From a virus, in IMG/VR virus record IMGVR_UViG_3300042317_001266, positions 1-40,358 of that record: DNA of 40,358 nucleotides. One strand, written 5' to 3'. Every line of letters starts with the position of its first letter. The stretch's first letter is position 1. The notes beneath the pieces were generated by a model. That model searched no databases. It was given only the letters and a program-made list of their open reading frames with translations, and was not told where the DNA came from. Below are positions 33,350 to 40,358 of the stretch, piece after piece. The translations under genes and the position numbers were made by a program.

Positions 33350-35244
33350 GCGGTCGCCACCGTCGCGAGTCTGTTGCCGCCGAGAACGCCACCCGCCACG
33401 GGATCGTGGCCCAGGCGGATTTCAGCGTTGTGCAGCCGTCCGTCGCCGCCGAAGGCCAGGCCAGCGGCCAGCCGCGGTTTTCGCTCACGGCCTACACCGG
33501 CCGGGCGATCCGGCAGTCGTGGTCCAGAAACCCAATCGTTGTCGACCTCGCGGGCATGGACACGAAGACGAATGTCGTGTCGATCATGTACGGCCACCAG
33601 TACGACATTTCCGCCGCTCTCGGCCAAGCCGACTCTATCGACAATTCGATGGAAGACCTCGCGCTGGCCGGCAATCTGATCGGCGAGGGCGAAATCTATG
33701 ACCGCGTAGTGAGCTACGCGAAGAAAGGCTGGCGTTTCCAGGCCTCGATCGGTGCCGACGTGAACCGCATCGAAAACGTCGCCGCCGGCGAAACCGTCAC
33801 CGTCAACGGCCGGGAATTCACCGGGCCGATTTCCGTAGTTCGTAGTTCCATGCTCCGCGAAGTCAGCGTCGTAATGTTCGGGGCCGATGCCTCGACGACG
33901 GTGCAGATCGCAGCGGAGCAAGACCCAGGAGAAGAAACCATGGCTGACGAAGCCACCAAAAACCCCGTCGAGGCGTCCGCCCCGATGGAAGGCACGGCGA
34001 GCGTCGCCGTGGAAACCCCTGTGACCGCTGCCGCGGTCGTGTCCGAGGAGAACAAGTCGATGGAAAGCATCAAGGCCGAGATCCTGAAGGAGCTGAAGGC
34101 CGAGCTTCTGGCGGACGTGCGGGCCTCGCGCCCCGCCGCCCCCGCCGCGCCGGCGGTCCACGTCAAGGCTCCGACCGACGACCCGAAGACGGTCGTGGCG
34201 TCGCTCTGCCTTGCCGGTGGCCTGCACGGTGCGGAAAAGGCCTTCGACGAGCGGACGCTCGAGGCGGCTCACGCCCGGCGTGGCGAGGCGTCGCTGGCCC
34301 AGGTGGTGCTTGCCGCTGCCAAGGCCAACGGCTACACCGGCCCGGCTCGCATCAGCGAGGGCAACTGCCGCGAGGTGCTCAAGGCCGCGTTTGCGACCCA
34401 CAGCATCTCGACGGTCCTGTCTGCGACCTACGGCAAGTTCCTCCTCAACGGCTTCACCGCCGTCGAGAGCAACTGGGACCGCATCGCCTCCGTTCGCTCG
34501 GTCAGCGACTACAAGTCGGTGACGGGCGTGCGTGTGACGGGTGGCTTCGAGTTCGAACCGGTCGGCCCCACGGGTGAGCTCAAGTCGGCCGACGCCGGCG
34601 AGGAGACGCGGTCGATCAAGGCGGACCTCTACGGCCGCCTGAGCTCGATCTCGATGGTCGACCTCGTGAACGACGATCTCGGTGCTCTGACGCAGGTCAG
34701 TGCACGGCTCGGCCGCGGTGCCGCGCTTCGGCTCAACAAGGTGTTCTGGGCTGCCTTCGAGGCCAGCAACGCCAGCTACTACGCGAAGGAAACGGCGGCC
34801 GCGGGCAACGCGTTCTCGCTGACCTCCCTCCGCACGGCGACCGCGAGCTACCGCAAGCTCAAGGACGGCGACGGCAACGTGCTCGGCGTGGCTCCGCGGA
34901 TCCTGCTGGTCCCATCGGACCTCGAGCTCCCGGCCGCCGAGATCATGAGCAGCTCGCTCCTCATCACCGGCAGCGATACCGTCCGCGGCAACGCGAACGT
35001 GCTCGCCGGCCGTTACCAGGTCGTGGGCTCGAGCTACCTCTCGAGCGCGTCGACTTGGTGGCTGTGTGCCGACCCGATGGATCTGCCCGCGATGGAAGTC
35101 GCCTTCCTCGGCGGTCAGCGCCAGCCGGTCGTGGAGTCGGCCGAAGCCGACTTCAACCAACTCGGCGTGCAGATCCGCGGCCACTTCTCCTTTGGCGTGG
35201 CCAAGGGCGAGAAGAACGGTGCCTACCGGATGGCGACTGCTTGA
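33346..35244 (+). CDS. fused prohead protease-scaffold-major capsid protein
   Basis: A 632-residue single polypeptide. Residues ~40-200 form an HK97-type prohead protease: FSLTAYTGRAIRQSW, MYGHQYD with H84, and GWRFQASIGADV with S134, then SMLREVSVVMFGADA. Residues ~200-285 are Ala/Pro-rich with a coiled segment (MESIKAEILKELKAELL), as expected for a scaffold or delta domain. Residues ~290-632 form an HK97-like major capsid protein (FATHSISTVLSATYGKFLLNGF, SIKADLYGRLSSISM, ARLGRGAALRLNKVFWAAF). Usually these are two or three genes. Fusion fixes a 1:1 protease:capsid ratio unless internal starts are used. ATG 33346 overlaps the portal stop. Confidence 0.8.
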   Translation: MSGRHRRESVAAENATRHGIVAQADFSVVQPSVAAEGQASGQPRFSLTAYTGRAIRQSWSRNPIVVDLAGMDTKTNVVSIMYGHQYDISAALGQADSIDNSMEDLALAGNLIGEGEIYDRVVSYAKKGWRFQASIGADVNRIENVAAGETVTVNGREFTGPISVVRSSMLREVSVVMFGADASTTVQIAAEQDPGEETMADEATKNPVEASAPMEGTASVAVETPVTAAAVVSEENKSMESIKAEILKELKAELLADVRASRPAAPAAPAVHVKAPTDDPKTVVASLCLAGGLHGAEKAFDERTLEAAHARRGEASLAQVVLAAAKANGYTGPARISEGNCREVLKAAFATHSISTVLSATYGKFLLNGFTAVESNWDRIASVRSVSDYKSVTGVRVTGGFEFEPVGPTGELKSADAGEETRSIKADLYGRLSSISMVDLVNDDLGALTQVSARLGRGAALRLNKVFWAAFEASNASYYAKETAAAGNAFSLTSLRTATASYRKLKDGDGNVLGVAPRILLVPSDLELPAAEIMSSSLLITGSDTVRGNANVLAGRYQVVGSSYLSSASTWWLCADPMDLPAMEVAFLGGQRQPVVESAEADFNQLGVQIRGHFSFGVAKGEKNGAYRMATA

Positions 35245-35261
35245 TCTCTGACGTGACTGTG

Positions 35262-35295
35262 CCCGGCCGGCGGGAGCCCAAGCCCGCCGGCCGGG
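35262..35295 (+). terminator. strong hairpin after capsid gene
   Basis: Perfect 13-bp stem CCCGGCCGGCGGG / CCCGCCGGCCGGG with an 8-base loop, 18 bp after the capsid stop, followed by TCTTC rather than a long T-run. Probably a partial terminator or RNA stabiliser that keeps capsid mRNA abundant. Confidence 0.6.
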
Positions 35296-35339
35296 TCTTC
35301 GATCAACCCTAACCCTGTTTCCAAGAAAGAGAGTTTCAA

Positions 35340-35666
35340 ATGGCTTCTATCGTTGGCGAGGGCACTTCCCTCGACTACACCCCGGGCTCGGCCGTTGCGT
35401 CGGGCGACGTGGTGGTTCTCGGTTCCATCGGTGTCGGCATCGCCGATCACGACATCCCGGCGAACACGCTTGGGGCGGTCGTGGTCGACGGCCTGGTCGA
35501 GTTCCCCAAGGCCACCGGCGCGATCAACGCGTACGCCAAGGTCTACTGGAACGCGACCAACAAGAACGTGACGACGACCGCCACGGACAACACGCTCGCC
35601 GGCTATGCCGTCGCGGCCGCCGCCTCCGGCGACGCGACCGTCCGCGTCAAGCTGATGAAGGCCTAG
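35340..35666 (+). CDS. DUF2190-family capsid decoration protein
   Basis: A 108-residue beta-rich protein matching the DUF2190/capsid cement family: DYTPGSAVASGDVVVLG, GIADHDIPANTLGAVVVDGLVEFPKA, AYAKVYWN, and a C-terminal GYAVAAAASGDATVRVKL. Such proteins bind the outside of the HK97-fold shell and stabilise it. It directly follows the capsid gene and hairpin. The leader carries AAAGAGAG before the ATG. The conserved pattern and position make the assignment fairly secure. Confidence 0.75.
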   Translation: MASIVGEGTSLDYTPGSAVASGDVVVLGSIGVGIADHDIPANTLGAVVVDGLVEFPKATGAINAYAKVYWNATNKNVTTTATDNTLAGYAVAAAASGDATVRVKLMKA

Positions 35667-35745
35667 TGGCGTGCTGACGGGTGCCCCGCGGCGGCGCTTT
35701 CAATAGCCGCCGCCGCGGGCGCAACCCGTTCCCGGGAGTATTGCG

Positions 35746-36444
35746 ATGCAGGATATGTTGGCCAAGGCCGAGTTGTGGTTTGAGCAACAGCGTCGGGAGC
35801 ATCTCGCCGTTGAAGTTCAATACCGGCCGGCCGGCACGCTCCTGCCGCGAACCTGCCGGGCCACGCTGGTCGTTGGCCGCTGGGAGTCTGTCGATTCGGC
35901 CGGGCAATTGGTGCGGATGGAGAGCTTGGATTTCTTCATCCACAAGGACGAACTGCCGGCCGACCCCAAGAAGGGCGACCGGATAGCCGTCACGGAGCAA
36001 GGCGTCGAGAAGTTGTACGAGGTGGCGATCATCGGCGGGGCATCCCATCCGTGGTCGTGGGCCGATCGTTCGCAAAAAATCCGCAGGATACGAACTATGG
36101 CCGTTGCCGGCACCACTGCCACCCCGAATGAGACGCTGCTCGTGCGGGCCGTCGGCTCCTCGACCGCGGCCGACATCACCGACGCCCAGATCAAGACGAG
36201 CCTCTCGCTCGATATGGCCCAATCGCGGGCCATCGAAAAGACGGTCGTCGCCGCGTCGGCCTACCTCTACGTCGTGCTGCCCGTGTCATTTGGCGAGCCC
36301 GTTCTCCGCGTCAACGGCTTTCTGACGACCGCCTGGGGGCTGACGCTGCGAAATATTGCCTTTGATGGGCAAGCCTCGCGGCCCTACCGCATTTACCGCT
36401 CGACCTACCCGATCACCGGCACGGCCGTCGTGGAGATTTCGTAA
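35746..36444 (+). CDS. head closure-like protein fused to a fibre-type domain
   Basis: A 232-residue protein. Residues 1-115 (AELWFEQQRREHLAVEVQYRPAGTLLPRTCRATLVVGRWESVD, then FFIHKDELPADPKKGDRIAV) resemble head-closure or head-tail joining proteins such as lambda FII or SPP1 gp16 relatives. Residues ~125-232 (ITDAQIKTSLSLDMAQSRAIEKTVVAASAYLYVVLPVSFGEPVLRVNGFLT, ASRPYRIYRSTYPITGTAVVEI) match a beta domain found in phage tail fibres. The fusion of a connector with a fibre domain is unusual. GGGAG supports ATG 35746. Its end overlaps the next gene. Confidence 0.55.
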   Translation: MQDMLAKAELWFEQQRREHLAVEVQYRPAGTLLPRTCRATLVVGRWESVDSAGQLVRMESLDFFIHKDELPADPKKGDRIAVTEQGVEKLYEVAIIGGASHPWSWADRSQKIRRIRTMAVAGTTATPNETLLVRAVGSSTAADITDAQIKTSLSLDMAQSRAIEKTVVAASAYLYVVLPVSFGEPVLRVNGFLTTAWGLTLRNIAFDGQASRPYRIYRSTYPITGTAVVEIS

Positions 36445-37874
36445 TGCCGCAGATCAAGGGCACCAACGTCGTCGCCCCGGTCGTGCCGCTCGACACGGCC
36501 GACGTGCACCCATCGCACGAGGCCCGCTATGGCAAGGGCGGCTATCGCACGGTCGCCACGCTGGCGGAGCGGGACGCGATCCCGGCCCCTCGTCGCGAGG
36601 CTGGGATGCTCGTCTACGTCCAGGCCGACGACAAGATTTACCAGCTCTCGGCCGATCTGCTCGCGTGGGAGGAATTCTCGGGTGGCGTTTCCACTTGGAC
36701 GGAGCTGGAAGGGAAGCCCTCCACCTTCCCGCCAGATCCACACGGCCACACGGTTTCCGCGATCGTAGGCCTGCAGGCGGCCCTCGACGGCAAGCAAGCC
36801 GCAGGCTCCTACGTTCTGACGACGGACGCCCGCCTCTCGGATGCCCGCCAGCCGCTCACGCATACCCACACGGCCAGCCAGATCACCGACTTCACGACGG
36901 CCGTCGTGGCCGCCGCGCCGCCGACCACCAATGCCAGCCTGCTCACCTCTGGCACGCTCCCCGACGCGCGGCTCTCCTCGTCAATCGCCCGCACCGCTGA
37001 CGTTACGGCTGCGGTCGCCGCCGTGGTGAACGCGGCCCCGGCGACGCTCGACACGCTCGCGGAGTTGGCCTCGGCTTTGGGCTCAGACGCGAACTTCTCA
37101 ACGACCGTCACCAACTCGCTCGCCTCGAAAGCCCCGCTCGCGAGCCCGACGTTCACCGGCACGGTCAGCGGCGTCACCAAGAGCATGGTCGGCCTCGGCA
37201 ACGTCGATAACACAAGCGATGCCTCGAAGCCCGTCAGCACGGCCACGCAAACGGCTCTCGACGACAAGGCCGCGACGAGCCACACGCACGGGTTTCTGTC
37301 GGCAAGCGGCGACCTGTCGAACGCTTCTGGCGCAGGGACCGCAGCGACGGTTGCAATGGTGGGAATTGCTGGCACACCGAGCGCCGGAAAACTTGTCGCT
37401 GCCACATCAATGGTTGGCCTAAGCGTATCGGCAGTTTCAAACGCCCTATTAGTTACTTACGGCAGCACCGCACTCACGGCCTGCCAAGGTAACGACTCCC
37501 GGCTCTCCGATGCTCGAACCCCGACCGCCCACACGCAGGCGTGGTCAACGATCACGGCCACCCCGACAACGCTCTCTGGCTACGGCATCACCGACGCTGT
37601 TTCCTCGTCGGACGCCCGGCTGACGGATGCCCGCACGCCCCTCTCTCATACGCATAGCGCACAAGATATTCAGAGCGGTGTCATCGACACGGCTCGGCTT
37701 GGCAGTGGTTCGGCAACCTCCACGACGTTCCTGGCTGGGGATCAAACCTGGAAAACCGTCACCAGCGGCAGCACCAACGCCAGCGATTTGACCTCTGGCA
37801 CGCTGGCCAATGCCCGCATGACAACGCGAGCGCGCGCCTCAATGAACATTTACCTCTGGTCTTCTTTCCGATAG
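36444..37874 (+). CDS. tail fibre with collagen-like DARLSDARTP repeats
   Basis: A 476-residue fibre protein. Several copies of DARLSDAR(T/Q)PL.HTH (about residues 127, 355 and 390) are the repeat widely seen in phage tail fibres. KSMVGLGNVDNTSDASKPVSTATQTALDDKA (about residue 246) is the standard fibre-shaft repeat. The first 100 residues (RTVATLAERDAIPAPRREAGMLVYVQADDKIYQLSADLLAWEEFS) form an N-terminal beta module. No C-terminal chaperone peptidase is visible. ATG overlaps the previous TAA. Confidence 0.8.
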   Translation: MPQIKGTNVVAPVVPLDTADVHPSHEARYGKGGYRTVATLAERDAIPAPRREAGMLVYVQADDKIYQLSADLLAWEEFSGGVSTWTELEGKPSTFPPDPHGHTVSAIVGLQAALDGKQAAGSYVLTTDARLSDARQPLTHTHTASQITDFTTAVVAAAPPTTNASLLTSGTLPDARLSSSIARTADVTAAVAAVVNAAPATLDTLAELASALGSDANFSTTVTNSLASKAPLASPTFTGTVSGVTKSMVGLGNVDNTSDASKPVSTATQTALDDKAATSHTHGFLSASGDLSNASGAGTAATVAMVGIAGTPSAGKLVAATSMVGLSVSAVSNALLVTYGSTALTACQGNDSRLSDARTPTAHTQAWSTITATPTTLSGYGITDAVSSSDARLTDARTPLSHTHSAQDIQSGVIDTARLGSGSATSTTFLAGDQTWKTVTSGSTNASDLTSGTLANARMTTRARASMNIYLWSSFR

Positions 37875-37883
37875 GAGTCTGTC

Positions 37884-38267
37884 ATGGCCCTAGAGCCGCA
37901 GTTTGCAGTTACGCCGCGTATTGGCACCGTCAATATCGCTACCGCGAATACGAACCGCGACGGCACTGGCACCGTTGCCACGCTGATTACGGGGGCTGCG
38001 ACCGGCACCCGTATCGCGGAGATAGTCGTGCAGGCCCGCGTCACGACAACAGCAGGCATGGTGCGGATTTTCCTGCACGACGGGACGACGTTCTACTTCT
38101 TCGATGAAGTAAACGTGGCCGCAGCCACCGTGGGTGCGAACGTAAAGGGTTCGCGAGTCAGCACCACCTACAGCAACCTCGTCCTACCCAATGCGTCTTG
38201 GAGCGTTCGCGTCAGTACGCACAACGCGGAGAGCATCGACGTTACGGCTCTTGGGGCCGACCTGTGA
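37884..38267 (+). CDS. small virion or fibre accessory protein
   Basis: A 127-residue beta-rich protein (ALEPQFAVTPRIGTVNIATANTNRDGTGTVATLITGAATGTRIAEIVVQARVTTTAGMVRIFLHDGT, YFFDEVNVAAATVGANVKGS). I recognise this short jelly-roll-like pattern from virion accessory proteins next to tail fibres. GGAG precedes the ATG. Its stop overlaps the GTG of the next gene. It may cap or connect fibres. Confidence 0.55.
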   Translation: MALEPQFAVTPRIGTVNIATANTNRDGTGTVATLITGAATGTRIAEIVVQARVTTTAGMVRIFLHDGTTFYFFDEVNVAAATVGANVKGSRVSTTYSNLVLPNASWSVRVSTHNAESIDVTALGADL

Positions 38268-39994
38268 ATGCCGGAGTGCTGGCAAGCGGACACGCGCCGC
38301 CAACAATGCCGCTCGGGCTGCTTGGCGGCAGCTTTGGTGTGCCGCTGTTCAGCCGCACCATGCACCCAGAGGTTATCGGCTGGTTTTCACGAGTCCGCGC
38401 AAACGGCGGAAACGCTTCAGCGGCAACGCTGGAGGCTCTCAGCGAGTTTTGCAGGGGCGTTGACTCGCTAGGGCTGCGAAGCCTGTTCTATCGCCTGAAC
38501 CTTTTTTGCGGCAGCAACCTATCGGCCTGCTTGGTCCCGCTGTATCGCGGGCCGACCTTACAAGGGCCGCTATTCGGACACCCCGTAGACGCTAATTACA
38601 ACTTCGCGTCATCCGACTACACGGAAACAGGCGCGAGCGGAGGACTGACATCAAGCAACACGAAGTACCTTATCACCGGCCTCGCCCCTGCGGACTTTGT
38701 CCAGGCTACTAGCGGCCTACACATGGGTTTTTCTTCGTCGCGTCAGGGGCAGCAGTTTGGAGACTATATCGGAACCGATTACGGGAACGCGGGAGCTGTA
38801 GCAGGAGTTTCGTTTTACATCCGGCAAAACACTGGCCTCCAAGTGCAGTCCGGTACGTCGATCTCTAGCGCAGGCACTTCGCCTTTCGTTCCAAGGCGAT
38901 TTATCGCATCAACGACAACGACTGCTCAAAACAGAATGATAGTTGCCGGTGCGCCAGGAGGCAGTTTTGGCAACATAGTACCGCCGTCCGCGGGTGTCAT
39001 GGCGGTTTTTGGCAAGGCAGCATCAGCCACTACGGTAGCCTCGCCAAACTACATGCCGCTTGGCGTATTCCAGATGTATTCAATCGGTGCGCACATAACA
39101 GCGGAGCAGTCGCTCGCGATAGATACCCTGCTTCGCTCGTTCAATGCGGCCCTGCGCCGCGACCGCCCCAGCAGCGACCCGGCGTTTGACCGCGTTGGGC
39201 ATCCAGAGGCAAGGGAGTGGATTGATAACGTGTACGCCAACGGCGGAACCGTCAGCACCTCCACCGCGAGCGCCGTCAACGACTTCTGCAACGCCATCGA
39301 CGCCGCTGGCCTGCGCGACCGCTTCTATCGTCTCAACCTCTTCGCTGGCACCGGCCTCGCAGCCGCACTCGTCCCGCTCTATCGCGGGCAGTCCCTCGGC
39401 GGGACGCAGTTTGGGAATGCGACGGACACGAACAGCAACTTCGTCGCAGCCGACTACAACGAGGCGAGCGGCCTTATCAGCAACGGTAGTAGCAAGTGGC
39501 TGAACACAGGACTACCGCTGAACTTCGCAACTGGCAGGCATATCGGTGCTGTTTTGTTTTCCTCCAGTTTTGGCGGGCAGTACCTTCTCGGTGCGTGGGG
39601 CGCAAGCGGCAATAATTCGATCTTCGGTATTTTCACGCAAGCCAGCCAAAATCTGACCGCGTTCAATTTCTCCGACGCCGGGGCATCTGGCTCCGCTGGC
39701 AACAATGCACCGACGCTGAGACGATCCGCGATTGCGAGCAGCAACCCCGGTACTGGCGGATTGGAGTTGTTCCTGAACGGCACAAGCGTCGGCGCAGGGA
39801 CGGCCTACAGCACAACCAACACTGGCCCCATATCTATCTTTGGCCTTAGAAGAAGTAACGAGGCCATTCCGCAGTCGATCACGACCGCACGAATGTCCGG
39901 CTATACCATTGGAACGAATCTTTCGGCGGCAGATGCGTCCGCAATCAATAGCGCGCTGGCGACGTTTAATGCAGCAATGGGGAGAGACTCCTAA
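38264..39994 (+). CDS. adhesin-like fibre protein with duplicated module
   Basis: A 576-residue protein containing two tandem copies of a module of about 270 residues. Module 1 begins EVIGWFSRVRANGGNAS and has FYRLNLFCGSNLSACLVPLYRGP and TSSNTKYLITGLAPADF. Module 2 begins EAREWIDNVYANGGTVS with FYRLNLFAGTGLAAALVPLYRG and NGSSKWLNTGLPLNF. Each continues into a Gly/Ser-rich beta domain (concanavalin-like carbohydrate binding is possible). A GTG start overlaps the previous stop. Located at the end of the fibre cluster, it probably determines host binding. Confidence 0.65.
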   Translation: MNAGVLASGHAPPTMPLGLLGGSFGVPLFSRTMHPEVIGWFSRVRANGGNASAATLEALSEFCRGVDSLGLRSLFYRLNLFCGSNLSACLVPLYRGPTLQGPLFGHPVDANYNFASSDYTETGASGGLTSSNTKYLITGLAPADFVQATSGLHMGFSSSRQGQQFGDYIGTDYGNAGAVAGVSFYIRQNTGLQVQSGTSISSAGTSPFVPRRFIASTTTTAQNRMIVAGAPGGSFGNIVPPSAGVMAVFGKAASATTVASPNYMPLGVFQMYSIGAHITAEQSLAIDTLLRSFNAALRRDRPSSDPAFDRVGHPEAREWIDNVYANGGTVSTSTASAVNDFCNAIDAAGLRDRFYRLNLFAGTGLAAALVPLYRGQSLGGTQFGNATDTNSNFVAADYNEASGLISNGSSKWLNTGLPLNFATGRHIGAVLFSSSFGGQYLLGAWGASGNNSIFGIFTQASQNLTAFNFSDAGASGSAGNNAPTLRRSAIASSNPGTGGLELFLNGTSVGAGTAYSTTNTGPISIFGLRRSNEAIPQSITTARMSGYTIGTNLSAADASAINSALATFNAAMGRDS

Positions 39995-40221
39995 TGTGGC
40001 TGGACGCCTCGCAACACCTAGACGAACTGGCGGCCCTCAACGCGGCCCATGCCGACCGGCAAATTCAGCCGGTGGCGGGAACCGGCGGCACGTTTCTCGT
40101 CGGGGCCGATCTCCTTACCGACTGCGGCGAAGGGTGCTACTGGCACGGGTATTGCGAGTGGTTGGAGAAGCTGCCGCCGACCGATGCGGTGCCGTTGCCG
40201 CCGGACGAGCCGGTGGCCTGA
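39994..40221 (+). CDS. small hypothetical protein after fibre genes
   Basis: A 75-residue acidic protein (MWLDASQHLDELAALNAAHADRQIQPVAGTGGTFLVGADLLTDCGEGCYWHGYCEWLEKLPPTDAVPLPPDEPVA) with three Cys and three Trp. Start shares a base with the previous TAA. No family was recognised. The first helix and CGEGCYWHGYCEWLE motif could bind a metal. Its position suggests a tail or adsorption accessory. Confidence 0.45.
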   Translation: MWLDASQHLDELAALNAAHADRQIQPVAGTGGTFLVGADLLTDCGEGCYWHGYCEWLEKLPPTDAVPLPPDEPVA

Positions 40222-40292
40222 GTTGCCGTCTTCCCACAAGAGAGCGCATTTCGGGGCATTTCAGAACTGGACGCGGCGCGTAGGCTGCGGGG

Positions 40293-40358
40293 ATGGCATG
40301 GACGATCCATCACGGCGACAGCGTGGAGACGCTTTCCCGACTCCCCAGCGAGTCGGTC
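40293..40358 (+). CDS. DNA methyltransferase, N-terminal fragment (3' truncated)
   Basis: The last 22 codons read MAWTIHHGDSVETLSRLPSESV, the typical start of DNA (cytosine-N4 or adenine-N6) methyltransferases, in which GD....L..LP..SVD is the first element before the DPPY motif. The gene continues beyond the window, so class and target cannot be stated. A phage methylase could protect its own DNA from restriction, complementing ArdC. Confidence 0.6.
   Translation, partial: MAWTIHHGDSVETLSRLPSESV

Noticed and set aside
33247-35184. 645-residue minus-strand open frame
   Set aside because: Antisense of the capsid fusion gene, with His/Arg/Gly-rich shadow composition and no known motif.
1-40358. 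CRISPR arrays, rRNA genes, insertion sequences or reverse transcriptase-based diversity systems
   Set aside because: No spaced direct repeats, rRNA sequence, DDE transposase or reverse transcriptase motif was seen in any frame.

Overview
The window reads as a nearly complete genome, or a large prophage segment, of a temperate tailed phage with a long non-contractile tail (siphovirus type). It carries a terminase, portal, HK97-type capsid, tape measure, lysis-position genes, integrase, repressor and a phage attachment site. Base composition is high-GC throughout. Several small genes, including the secreted proteins at 21021 and 31079 and the 72-residue protein at 23090, look like proteins I associate with Planctomycetota, so a planctomycete host is my best guess. 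That is an inference I could not test. Both ends cut through genes: the tail of an unknown gene lies at 2-106 and the start of a DNA methyltransferase at 40293-40358.

Layout. 157-10330 (+) holds tail completion, HK97 gp10-like neck protein, three consecutive related small tail proteins, a G/GT tail chaperone pair with a probable -1 frameshift, the tape measure, and distal tail and fibre-like proteins. 10407-12987 (+) holds a small metallopeptidase, a DNA-binding-like protein, a metallophosphoesterase and a dATP/dGTP diphosphohydrolase-like protein. 13022-16466 (+) holds small membrane proteins around a membrane-anchored papain-like cysteine peptidase, which sits where a lysis cassette is expected. 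16446-20387 (-) is an accessory block: stand-alone PrimPol domain, ArdC-like antirestriction protein, two excisionase-type HTH proteins and several unknowns. These share promoter and operator sequences and repeated intergenic sequences. 20388-21020 is non-coding and rich in inverted repeats.

21021-23700 is the lysogeny region: a secreted protein, a tyrosine integrase (-), an attachment site made of the 3' part of a tRNA-Arg(ACG), an XRE repressor and a sigma70-like promoter overlapped by a 13-bp inverted repeat. 23711-28900 (+) is the early and recombination operon: CsrA, a Sak4-like ATPase, a second tyrosine recombinase, an SSB-like protein ending in DDIPF, a winged-helix protein, a replication protein, an orphan LexA-type DNA-binding domain and an Hjc-like nuclease. 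28900-40221 (+) holds terminase large subunit, a gpW-sized protein, portal, a fused protease-scaffold-capsid protein, a DUF2190 decoration protein, a head-closure-like fusion and three fibre or adhesin genes.

The least explained signals are at DNA level. An 11-mer, CGAAATACTCG, occurs in seven exact copies spread over the window, two of them forming a perfect palindrome in the non-coding region. There is also a 28-bp TTGACGC...GGGTGTGGCAGTCT element before two unrelated genes, and a regulon-like operator in the minus-strand block.
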